This document shows, in pieces, positions 1 to 6,340 of a stretch of 12,730 nucleotides of DNA. A program made the position numbers and the translations under genes. This stretch comes from a bacterium. GTDB lineage: Bacteria; UBA10199; DSSB01. The stretch is from NCBI GenBank assembly GCA_030426445.1, contig JAUHYS010000034.1, positions 1 to 12,730 of the forward strand, in the 5' to 3' direction. Below the pieces are notes generated by a model. It was not told where the DNA came from, made no database searches, and saw only the letters and a program-made list of their open reading frames with translations. Position 1 is the stretch's first letter, and every line of letters begins with the position of its first letter.

Positions 1-2
1 CT

Positions 3-55
3 AAACAAATCAAACTCGGCCCGATAAATCGAGCCTCAAACAGTGATTTGTTTTT
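3..55 (+). terminator. Possible hairpin terminator for a gene left of the window
   Basis: Positions 3-12 (AAACAAATCA) are perfectly complementary to 44-53 (TGATTTGTTT), a 10 bp stem. Inside it CTCG at 15-18 can pair with CGAG at 30-33, so the loop is itself structured. On the plus strand the right arm runs into a T tract (51-55), as in an intrinsic terminator. The outer arm is AT-rich and the loop is long (31 nt), so efficiency is uncertain. It would end a plus-strand gene lying to the left of the window; no such gene is seen here. Confidence 0.4.
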
Positions 56-64
56 CACGCTCTC

Positions 65-91
65 AAAGTCCAAATTTTTACGGACTTTTTT
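65..91 (+). terminator. Possible second hairpin with T tract
   Basis: AAAGTCC (65-71) pairs with GGACTTT (82-88) around a 10 nt AT-rich loop, and the right arm continues into a run of T to position 91 on the plus strand. The stem is only 7 bp with three G-C pairs. It lies 12 bp after the previous hairpin, so the two could act as tandem terminators. On the minus strand there is no comparable U tract. Confidence 0.3.
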
Positions 92-135
92 CAAGCGGCG
101 ATGAATTGATTCATCTAAAAAATTTTTTATCGGTT

Positions 136-209
136 AAAAAGTGTTAATAGATTGTACCCCCTCTTGAGATGAAGAGGGGGACAGGGGGCGTTTGAAAACA
201 ATTAACACT
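136..209 (-). terminator. Nested palindrome at the 3' end of glmU, probable terminator
   Basis: AGTGTTAAT (140-148) is exactly complementary to ATTAACACT (201-209). Between these arms sits an inner hairpin, 157-165 against 172-180 (CCCCCTCTT with AAGAGGGGG, 6 nt loop), followed by a second G run at 184-188. Read on the minus strand, the last arm is followed by TTTT (139-136), as expected for termination after glmU. The outer right arm overlaps the glmU stop codon (208-210). The fully paired ends and GC-rich core would also fit a small palindromic repeat or MITE-like insertion; one copy in this window cannot decide this. Confidence 0.5.
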
Positions 210-1578
210 ATTTCATTTTTTTATCGATGTTCTTTTGCTTCACTCGTGAAATGGCTAGTTTTTTAGGTGGCACATTTTGCGTCACTGTGGTGCCTGCAGC
301 CACATAAGCGCCCTTCCCTATTTTAACTGGAGCGATCAATTGCGTATCACTGCCAATAAAGGCATTGGATTCGATGAGCGTTTGATATTTTTGTTTACCA
401 TCGTAATTACAAGTAATCGTCCCCGCACCGATATTGGCATTTTCTTTGACCACACAATCGCCCAAATAAGTTAAATGATTGGCCTTACTTCCTTTTCCGA
501 TTTGAGTATTTTTGAGTTCCACAAAGTTTCCGATACGCGCACCCTGTTGTATTGTGGATCCAGGACGAATACGTGCAAAGGGCCCAATGATAGCTTGCGA
601 AGAGACTTCGCAGTTTTCCAAATAACTGTAGGCACGTATGTGGACTTTATCTTGAACACGACAGTTGTTTAAGATTGAGCCGGTTTCGATGTAAACTTCT
701 TTACCAATTTGTGTCGTCCCTTTGAGTTGAACTCCGGATTCCAGGTAACTGTCTGCACCGATTTTAACAGAAGATTCGATAAAAGTTGTAGAAGGGCTTT
801 GTATATTGACACCTGATGATAAAAGCTCATAATTTTTCTTTTGATAAAAAATTTGATTGAGTGTTGCCAATTCGGTACGGGTATTTGCGCCTAAAATTTC
901 GCGTTCGTCCTTGAGTAAAACCGATGTGATCGTTTGATTTTGGGAGGAAGCAATACAGACAAGGTCAGTGAGATAATATTCCTTTTTAATGGGGTTAGCT
1001 TTAATTTTTTTCAGGTTGGAAAAAAGCCATGCATGGTCAAAAAGATAAACGCCTGCATTAATTTCCAAAATTTGTTTTTGTATCGAAGTCGCATTTTTTT
1101 CCTCGATGATGGCAGTCATTTTTTTACCCTCTCGAAGAATTCTTCCGTATCCATAAGGGTCTTTAAGTTTGGCACTGAGTAAAGTGATAACACTTTTTTG
1201 TTTGTCTTTTTTAAAAGTATTTAGCAGCTTCTTTAATGTCGCTAAACTCAGTAGAGGCACGTCTCCACTGAGGACAAGGGTTTTTTTAGCAGGACTTTGA
1301 ATGGACTTGAGCCCTACCTGAAGGGCATGACCGGTGCCTTTACGCTCTTTTTGATGAGCAAAGTGTAGGCCTTTGTATGAAGAAAGCTGCGCTTTAATTT
1401 TATCTTTTTGATGCCCCAAAACTAAAGTGATGTTTTTGGGTTTGAGAGATTGAGCGGTTTGCACAACGTGTTCGATCATCGCAATACCCCCCACTGGATG
1501 CAACACTTTAGTGACCTGGGATTTCATCCGAGTGGAATTACCCGCTGCTAAAATAACGATGGAAATATCTTGTGTCAT
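208..1578 (-). CDS. glmU: GlmU, bifunctional GlcNAc-1-P uridyltransferase / GlcN-1-P acetyltransferase
   Basis: Cytoplasmic enzyme making UDP-N-acetylglucosamine for peptidoglycan and lipopolysaccharide: it acetylates glucosamine-1-phosphate and then uridylylates it. The 456 residues match the family length. The N-terminal pyrophosphorylase domain (about 1-230) shows the nucleotide loop LAAGNSTRM at 10-18 (families usually have GTR where this has STR), GTGHA at 81-85, GDVPLL at 105-110 and GYGRI at 143-147. The C-terminal left-handed beta helix (about 250-450) has hexapeptide repeats, and the acetyltransferase motif NHLTYLGD contains the expected catalytic His (H368). The start at 1578 gives MTQDISIVILAAG and overlaps the upstream liuC stop as ATGA, with only a weak ribosome site; an in-frame ATG 4 codons upstream is less likely. 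It is probably translated by coupling to liuC. No usual partner such as glmS is visible. Confidence 0.96.
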   Translation of the reverse strand: MTQDISIVILAAGNSTRMKSQVTKVLHPVGGIAMIEHVVQTAQSLKPKNITLVLGHQKDKIKAQLSSYKGLHFAHQKERKGTGHALQVGLKSIQSPAKKTLVLSGDVPLLSLATLKKLLNTFKKDKQKSVITLLSAKLKDPYGYGRILREGKKMTAIIEEKNATSIQKQILEINAGVYLFDHAWLFSNLKKIKANPIKKEYYLTDLVCIASSQNQTITSVLLKDEREILGANTRTELATLNQIFYQKKNYELLSSGVNIQSPSTTFIESSVKIGADSYLESGVQLKGTTQIGKEVYIETGSILNNCRVQDKVHIRAYSYLENCEVSSQAIIGPFARIRPGSTIQQGARIGNFVELKNTQIGKGSKANHLTYLGDCVVKENANIGAGTITCNYDGKQKYQTLIESNAFIGSDTQLIAPVKIGKGAYVAAGTTVTQNVPPKKLAISRVKQKNIDKKMK

Positions 1579-2363
1579 GATGAAATCCAAGATGCTTTGC
1601 GTTTTTCGAAAAAGGCCTGCATGCCTTCTTGACCAGCAGCACTAGACCGTTGTTTGGCAATGCGTTCTGCAGTTTTTTGCTCTAAAGTTTCTGCAGGAGA
1701 AGTCAAGAGCGTTTGAATCAATTCTTTACTGGCCGCAATGGCCTCTGGACTGGCTTGTAAAAATGCTTTTATTTTATTTTGTATCCGCTCTTCGAGTACT
1801 TCTGCTTTTGCATGGGTGTGGATGAGCTGGATTTTTTCAGCATGGGCTGCAGTAAAGCGCTCACCGGTTAAAAAAAGATCTCGTGCAGCGTTTGCGCCAA
1901 TCTTTTGGATGACAAAGGGAGAGATCACCGCAGGAATCAGTCCGAGTTTGACTTCAGAAAAAGCAAAGCGCGTTTCGGATTCTGCAAAAGCAATATCCAC
2001 TGCAGCGACCAGTCCGACACCGCCACCCATGGCGGCCCCATGCACTTTGGCAATTACGGGTTTGGAGCATTTTGCAATTACAGTAAACATTTGAAAAAGT
2101 TTTTTGGCATCCGCAAGGTTTTCCTTAAAACTGTAGCTGGCCATTTTTTTCATCCAGTTGAGATCGGCTCCCGCACAAAAGGATTTCCCTTCTCCACTTA
2201 AAATAATCACACGCGTGTTTTGATCTTGATTTAAACTTTGAAAAAGCTCTGTCAGTTCTGCAATCATCTCGTCGTTAAAAGCATTGTGAAGTTCTGGACG
2301 ATTGAGAATAATTTGAGTGACAAAGTTAGAGTTTTGAATTTTGAGATATTGATAATTTTTCAT
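1575..2363 (-). CDS. liuC: LiuC-type methylglutaconyl-CoA hydratase (crotonase family)
   Basis: Predicted to hydrate 3-methylglutaconyl-CoA to HMG-CoA in leucine breakdown, the step after methylcrotonyl-CoA carboxylase. It has 262 residues, normal for the crotonase fold. The oxyanion-hole segment SFCAGADLNWMKKM (61-74) and GAAMGGGVGLVAA (109-121) followed by FSEVKLGLIPAVISP (135-149) are typical of bacterial LiuC as I recall it. One catalytic Glu is present (E137, equivalent to rat E164); the position of rat E144 is Gly, which is also usual in LiuC. The C-terminal EGMQAFFEKRKASW supports the same group. The frame is open back to 2489 inside the peroxiredoxin gene, but homology begins at the Met at 2363, which is therefore chosen, although its leader is AT-rich with no clear Shine-Dalgarno. 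It lies 34 bp after the peroxiredoxin gene. A more general enoyl-CoA hydratase role is possible. Confidence 0.85.
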   Translation of the reverse strand: MKNYQYLKIQNSNFVTQIILNRPELHNAFNDEMIAELTELFQSLNQDQNTRVIILSGEGKSFCAGADLNWMKKMASYSFKENLADAKKLFQMFTVIAKCSKPVIAKVHGAAMGGGVGLVAAVDIAFAESETRFAFSEVKLGLIPAVISPFVIQKIGANAARDLFLTGERFTAAHAEKIQLIHTHAKAEVLEERIQNKIKAFLQASPEAIAASKELIQTLLTSPAETLEQKTAERIAKQRSSAAGQEGMQAFFEKRKASWISS

Positions 2364-2397
2364 TTTTAAAAAATTTAAAAGTAGAAAAGTCGCGATG

Positions 2398-3075
2398 TTA
2401 ATCGACTGCCTTTTTAGCTTCCTCAAGTAAAGTTTGAGAGGGCACTCTAGTTTTATAGTCAACGTTATAATAAGAATACACGATCTCACCTTTAGTATTA
2501 ATCACATAAGCAGCCGGAACAGGTAATACGTGATGTTTTTTACCTGAAGCATCCTCAAGATCAATCGAATATTTATCTTTGTATTTTTTAACAAGACTCT
2601 CTTCAACTTTGAAAGCTAAACCAAGAGCTTGAATCGCTTGCGCTTCACTATCTGAGAGAAGTGTGTATTGAATGTTATTTTCTTGAATACTCTCTTTTAA
2701 TTTTTCGGGACGGTCGGGACTGAGTGCCCAAATCTGATAACCTAAGTTAATCAATTCGTCTTCAATTTTTGTCAACTCTGCAAAATGTCGATTGCAATAA
2801 GGGCACCAACCTCCGCGATAAACAATGAGAATCACCGGTTTTTCTTTGACCTGCTCATTAAGATTGAACTCTTTTCCTTGCTTGTCTTTAAGTTTGAGAT
2901 CAGGAAGTTTCTTAACTGGATTTTCTCTAAGTACAGCAACCGCTTCTTCAGCCGAATTTGCAATATGAGTCAAGCTTGTATTTTTTTGAGAAAGTGTATT
3001 GTCTTCTGACTTTTGACAATTAGAAAAAGTAAGGAGTAATAATATAAAAAATATAAAATATTTTAATCGTAGCAT
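2398..3075 (-). CDS. Lipoprotein-like peroxiredoxin (AhpC/TSA family)
   Basis: Predicted envelope-anchored thiol peroxidase that would reduce hydroperoxides. It has 225 residues. A hydrophobic N-terminus (residues 5-17) ends in TFSNC at 16-20, resembling a lipobox with Cys20 as the lipidated residue; Asn just before the Cys is unusual, since Gly, Ala or Ser is standard, so anchoring is likely but not certain. The thioredoxin fold follows: KLPDLKLKDKQGKEF (56-70), the active-site motif YRGGWCPYC (86-94) with two cysteines at 91 and 94, WALSPD (116-121), and the cis-Pro region VPAAYVINTKGEIVY (186-200). The CXXC spacing would also allow a disulfide-reductase role. A good ribosome site (AGAGGA) lies about 8 nt before the ATG at 3075. 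It is the first gene of a likely peroxiredoxin-liuC-glmU unit and is separated from mccB by a terminator. Confidence 0.85.
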   Translation of the reverse strand: MLRLKYFIFFILLLLTFSNCQKSEDNTLSQKNTSLTHIANSAEEAVAVLRENPVKKLPDLKLKDKQGKEFNLNEQVKEKPVILIVYRGGWCPYCNRHFAELTKIEDELINLGYQIWALSPDRPEKLKESIQENNIQYTLLSDSEAQAIQALGLAFKVEESLVKKYKDKYSIDLEDASGKKHHVLPVPAAYVINTKGEIVYSYYNVDYKTRVPSQTLLEEAKKAVD

Positions 3076-3150
3076 TTATTTTCCTCTTATCTTTTCATTT
3101 TTAACACTAAAAATTCCACAAAATCAGAAAAAACTCAATAATTTCAATAT
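3076..3150 (-). promoter_or_regulatory. Leader and presumed promoter region of the peroxiredoxin-liuC-glmU unit
   Basis: This AT-rich stretch lies between the mccB terminator and the peroxiredoxin start, so a promoter is expected in it. TTGAAA at 3147-3142 on the minus strand is a fair -35 match, but no good -10 hexamer sits 17 nt downstream (ATTTTG). A Shine-Dalgarno AGAGGA precedes the start codon. No operator repeat or riboswitch fold was recognised. Confidence 0.3.
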
Positions 3151-3190
3151 CAAAAAGTGTCCGCTCAGCTTAACTCGCTAACACTTTTTG
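3151..3190 (-). terminator. Intrinsic terminator after mccB
   Basis: CAAAAAGTGT (3151-3160) and ACACTTTTTG (3181-3190) form a perfect 10 bp inverted repeat around a 20 nt loop that can fold further (AGC with GCT around GAGTTAA). On the minus strand it starts 28 nt after the mccB stop and its right arm holds TTTTT. Because the arms are A-tract/T-tract it is symmetric and could also stop plus-strand transcripts. The arm sequence AAAAAGTGT also occurs at 136-144 in the palindrome after glmU. Confidence 0.7.
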
Positions 3191-3217
3191 TAAAATGCCA
3201 ATAAATCTTGATGCAAA

Positions 3218-4837
3218 TTACATTCTAAAAACACCAAATTGGGTTTTAGAAATGGGTGCCTGATAGGACGAAGCCAGGCCCATAGCTAAAACCTTTCGGG
3301 TGTCGACTGGGTCAATCATACCATCATCCCAAATTCTTGCCGAAGAAAAATACGCACTGCCTTCTTTTTCATACTTTTCTAAAATAGGAGCTTTAAATTT
3401 TTCAACTTCTTCAGAATTCATCAAAGGCTTTTTAAAATGAGCTAGCTGATCTTGCTTGACCGTAAGTAAAACATTAGCGGCCTGCTCTCCACCCATCACA
3501 CTGATGCGCGCATTGGGCCACATCCATAATTGGCGTGGGCTGTAAGCGCGGCCACACATTCCATAATTACCTGCACCAAAAGAACCCCCAATCACCACTG
3601 TAAATTTGGGGACGGCTGCATTGGAAACAGCCATCACCATTTTAGCCCCATCTTTGGCAATGCCCGCATTTTCATAAGCCCTACCCACCATAAAACCCGT
3701 AATATTTTGTAGAAAAATGAGAGGGATTTTTCGCTGGGCACAAAGCTCAATAAAGTGCGCTCCTTTGCTTGCACTCTCCGAAAACAAAATACCGTTATTG
3801 GCAACGATACCCACCTTAAAACCCATGAGATTGGCAAAACCGCAAACCAGGGTATTACCATAATGTTTTTTAAACTCATGAAAGTGAGACCCATCGACAA
3901 TGCGCGCAATAATCTCTCTGACATCAAAAGGCTGTCGCGAATCTTTGGGAATAATACCGTAAAGCTCTTCAGCTGGGTAAGCGGGCTCTGTGATCTCTTG
4001 CAGGTGCCTTTCTAAAGTTTGAGCTTGGGTCGGACGATGAATGTTTTCTAAAATATCACGCGCGATTTCTAAAGCATGCTCGTCATTTTCGGCGAGATGA
4101 TCCGTGACTCCTGAAGTCTTACAATGCACCTCAGCGCCACCCAATTCTTCCGCCGTCACTTCTTCACCCGTCGCGGCTTTGACCAAGGGAGGGCCTCCTA
4201 AAAAAATGGTTCCATTGCCGCGCACAATAATATTTTCGTCACTCATGGCTGGAACATAAGCCCCACCCGCCGTGCAACTCCCCATGACCACTGCAATTTG
4301 TGGAATACCCATGGCACTCATTTGCGCTTGGTTATAAAAGATGCGGCCAAAATGCTCCTTGTCGGGAAAAACCTCGGACTGCAAAGGCAAATAAGCCCCT
4401 CCCGAATCCACCAAATAAACACAAGGCAAGTAATTTTCTTTGGCGATTTCTTGCGCCCGTAAATGTTTTTTAACAGTCATCGGATAATAGGTGCCGCCTT
4501 TAACCGTCGCGTCATTGGCAATCACTAAGGTCTCGCAGCCGTGCACCCAGCCAATGCCTGTCACAATCCCTGCACCCGGTGCTGCGTTGTCGTACATGCC
4601 CCAAGCCGCTAAAGTAGAAAATTCTAAAAAAGGAGAATCCGGATCTAGTAATTGCGTAATCCGCTCGCGGGCTAGAAGCTTGCCTCGGCTATGGTGCCGA
4701 TCGACTGCTTTTTCGCCGCCTCCTGCTTTGACCTGAGAAACGCGCTGGCGAAATTCTTCGGTTAAGGATTTAAGATAATGTGAGTTTTCTTTAAACTCCT
4801 CACTATTTTTATTTAGCTGGCTGTGTAAGGTTTCCAT
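3218..4837 (-). CDS. mccB: Methylcrotonyl-CoA carboxylase, carboxyltransferase (beta) subunit
   Basis: Biotin-dependent acyl-CoA carboxylase subunit that transfers CO2 from carboxybiotin to 3-methylcrotonyl-CoA, giving 3-methylglutaconyl-CoA in leucine catabolism. The 539 residues fit the full MCC beta length (about 535). N-terminal carboxyltransferase half: RHHSRGKLLARERI (47-60), DNAAPGAGIVTGIGWV (83-98), NDATVKGGTYYPMTVKKH (108-125), YLVDSGGAYLPLQSEVFPD (141-159) and VVMGSCTAGGAYVPAMSDE (183-201). C-terminal half: NNGILFSESASKGAHFIEL (347-365), FLQNITGFMVG (375-385), GSFGAGNYGMCGRAY (418-432), PNARISVMGGEQAA (441-454). The AYLPLQ and NNGILFSESASKGAHF segments point to MCC rather than propionyl-CoA carboxylase. 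The start at 4837 has no clear Shine-Dalgarno. The biotin/biotin-carboxylase partner (mccA) is not in the window; geranyl-CoA or another branched substrate cannot be excluded. Confidence 0.92.
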   Translation of the reverse strand: METLHSQLNKNSEEFKENSHYLKSLTEEFRQRVSQVKAGGGEKAVDRHHSRGKLLARERITQLLDPDSPFLEFSTLAAWGMYDNAAPGAGIVTGIGWVHGCETLVIANDATVKGGTYYPMTVKKHLRAQEIAKENYLPCVYLVDSGGAYLPLQSEVFPDKEHFGRIFYNQAQMSAMGIPQIAVVMGSCTAGGAYVPAMSDENIIVRGNGTIFLGGPPLVKAATGEEVTAEELGGAEVHCKTSGVTDHLAENDEHALEIARDILENIHRPTQAQTLERHLQEITEPAYPAEELYGIIPKDSRQPFDVREIIARIVDGSHFHEFKKHYGNTLVCGFANLMGFKVGIVANNGILFSESASKGAHFIELCAQRKIPLIFLQNITGFMVGRAYENAGIAKDGAKMVMAVSNAAVPKFTVVIGGSFGAGNYGMCGRAYSPRQLWMWPNARISVMGGEQAANVLLTVKQDQLAHFKKPLMNSEEVEKFKAPILEKYEKEGSAYFSSARIWDDGMIDPVDTRKVLAMGLASSYQAPISKTQFGVFRM

Positions 4838-4928
4838 AGTATTTGCTTATGACATTGGAGCTTGTTTAATTTCAATCATTAATTTATAGCTTCGGAACTA
4901 TTCAATAATATAATATAAGGGAGACATT
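4838..4928. promoter_or_regulatory. Divergent intergenic region between mccB and the crotonase gene
   Basis: The two genes are transcribed away from each other from this 91 bp AT-rich stretch, so both promoters should lie here or overlap it. A weak candidate for the plus-strand gene is TTGTTT (4863-4868), 16 nt, then TATAGC (4885-4890). A perfect TATAAT at 4909-4914 is too close to the start codon to serve it with a normal leader. The plus-strand gene has a strong ribosome site, AAGGGAG (4917-4923), 5 nt before its ATG. No clear operator palindrome is visible. Confidence 0.4.
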
Positions 4929-5711
4929 ATGTCGCTTGTTCTTTTTGAAAAAAAGGGTCCCATCGGAAAAATCATTTTTAATCATCCAGATAAGCTCAAT
5001 GCCATGACTCATGAAATGGGAGAAGCACTCAATAGCTTGATTTCACAGCTTAATCAAGACCCTGATCTAAGAGTTATCATTGTGACGGGTGCGGGCCGCA
5101 CTTTTTCTGCCGGAGGCGACTTTAAGTTTATCTTAGATCATCGCGAAAGCACTTATGAAGCCAATCAAAAAGAGATGGTCGAGTTTTATGGTAAATTTCT
5201 TGATCTGCAAAAAATTGAAGTGCCTACCATTGCTATGATCAATGGAGCCGCAGTCGGTGCCGGTATGCTCATCGCTTGTGCCTGCGACCTTCGCTATGCT
5301 GCCTCGGGTGCTAAAATGGGCGTCAACTTTGCCAAGATTGGTTTAAGCTCGGGCATGGGAGGGCTTTATTGGCTAACGCGTTTGGCAGGCCCGGCCGTCG
5401 CCGCAGATTTACTTTTTACCGGGCGTATTTTTCTTTCCGAAGAAGCCAAAACATTAGGGCTCATCAATGATTGTTTTGCAAAAGAAGAACTTGAAAATAA
5501 AGTTTTAGAAATCGCAAATGACATCTCAAAAAATGCTCCCCTTGCTTTAAAAATCATGAAACGCGGCATTCAAAAAACCTTAACCCTTAACTTAGAGGAA
5601 ACTCTGGAATACGAATCGCATGGCCAAGCAAAGTGTTTCCATAGCCAGGATTTAGCCGAAGGTATTGAGGCCATTAAGGCAAAACGCTCTCCAGAGTTTC
5701 ATGGAAAATAA
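4929..5711 (+). CDS. Crotonase-family protein lacking both catalytic glutamates
   Basis: Enoyl-CoA hydratase/isomerase family protein of 260 residues, presumably acting on an acyl-CoA thioester in the cytoplasm. It has the CoA and oxyanion-hole features: KLNAM (22-26), GAGRTFSAGGDFKFI (54-68), NGAAVGAGMLIACACDLRYA (105-124), KMGVNFAKIGLSSGMGG (129-145) and the C-terminal helical part. Aligned by hand to rat mitochondrial enoyl-CoA hydratase, the positions of E144 and E164 are Leu114 and Phe134, so the two acid/base glutamates are absent. A standard hydration mechanism is therefore doubtful; this family also holds isomerases, hydrolases, decarboxylases and members of unknown role. It is the only plus-strand gene, starts at a well-placed AAGGGAG, and is divergent from mccB, which hints at a link to branched acyl-CoA metabolism. 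It ends 8 bp from the convergent secreted-protein gene. Confidence 0.85.
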   Translation: MSLVLFEKKGPIGKIIFNHPDKLNAMTHEMGEALNSLISQLNQDPDLRVIIVTGAGRTFSAGGDFKFILDHRESTYEANQKEMVEFYGKFLDLQKIEVPTIAMINGAAVGAGMLIACACDLRYAASGAKMGVNFAKIGLSSGMGGLYWLTRLAGPAVAADLLFTGRIFLSEEAKTLGLINDCFAKEELENKVLEIANDISKNAPLALKIMKRGIQKTLTLNLEETLEYESHGQAKCFHSQDLAEGIEAIKAKRSPEFHGK

Positions 5712-5719
5712 AAAGTAGT

Positions 5720-6340
5720 TTAAGGTTTAAACTCTAACTGACTGATACCCGCGACACTGCTGATCACTAAAGTCATGGGCTCTTTGCTCTGGTAAGCATT
5801 GTAAGGAAAAACCACTCGATAGCCTTGGTACCAATTGTCTAAATAAGGATAGAATTTTTTATAATAGGCATCGCGTGGAACTTTTTCTAATAAGACAGGG
5901 TCAAAACTTTGATTTCCCACATGAAGTTTAACACTCCAGAAGCCTTGTGGATTTTTTAGTTCGCGCAAAGAAATCTGTTTGGCATAAAGAGCCACAAAAA
6001 ATTCACTCTGTTCAGAAGCGGATTGCTGAAGATAATGCTCCCCTGCTTTGCCGTTTTGGCCTTCGGGATAATAGCGATTAAAGTATTTTTGAAAGGCCTT
6101 TTTAAATTTTTGCGAATGATAAGTGGCATAAAGGCGGTATTTGGCATCGATATCACTCGTATTATACTTAACACTGGTCTTTGTATTTTTTCTTAAGACT
6201 TTATAGTATCGATGCGTCCAATCTAATAGATTATCTTGATAAGCGAGTCCCGAGCTTGAAGACAGCAGTAAGACCATTGCCAAGCCATAAAAAAGTCTCT
6301 TAAGAATGGATGAATTTAATTTTTGATTGTTTTGCTTCAT
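5720..6340 (-). CDS. Secreted, tyrosine-rich protein of unknown function
   Basis: I do not recognise this 206-residue protein. It has a typical Sec signal peptide: basic start (KQNNQK, KR at 14-15), hydrophobic core about 16-27, then SSSSGLA with likely cleavage after Ala33. There is no Cys near the site, so it is not a lipoprotein. The mature part of about 173 residues has no cysteine, about 20 tyrosines and three tryptophans, and many lysines, in runs such as KAFQKYFNRYYPEGQ and KFYPYLDNWYQGY. It has no further membrane segment, which suggests a soluble periplasmic or exported protein. Its start codon overlaps the pyrE stop (ATGA), with GGAG 11 nt upstream, so it is the last gene of the arg-pyrE operon and probably coupled to pyrE. 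The overlap and clean signal peptide make it a real gene. Confidence 0.82.
   Translation of the reverse strand: MKQNNQKLNSSILKRLFYGLAMVLLLSSSSGLAYQDNLLDWTHRYYKVLRKNTKTSVKYNTSDIDAKYRLYATYHSQKFKKAFQKYFNRYYPEGQNGKAGEHYLQQSASEQSEFFVALYAKQISLRELKNPQGFWSVKLHVGNQSFDPVLLEKVPRDAYYKKFYPYLDNWYQGYRVVFPYNAYQSKEPMTLVISSVAGISQLEFKP

Noticed and set aside
3..104. Plus-strand open frame from the window edge ending in TGA at 102-104
   Set aside because: Only 33 codons, crosses both hairpins, and overlaps an equally open minus-strand frame; no recognisable protein motif.
1..132. Minus-strand open frame running off the left edge, possible TTG start at 94
   Set aside because: No ribosome site, non-ATG start, runs through the hairpins, and no homology that I recognise. 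It could be the start of a real gene, but the evidence is too thin to list.
172..190. Possible G-quadruplex in the G-rich part of the left palindrome
   Set aside because: Only two G runs lie on the strand, while four are needed for an intramolecular quadruplex.
2364..2489. Longer N-terminus for the LiuC gene starting inside the peroxiredoxin gene
   Set aside because: The extra 42 residues have no crotonase similarity and are a shadow of the peroxiredoxin C-terminus; the family begins at the Met at 2363.
4909..4914. Perfect TATAAT box before the plus-strand crotonase gene
   Set aside because: It is 14 nt from the start codon and overlaps the ribosome-site region, so transcription from it would leave almost no leader.
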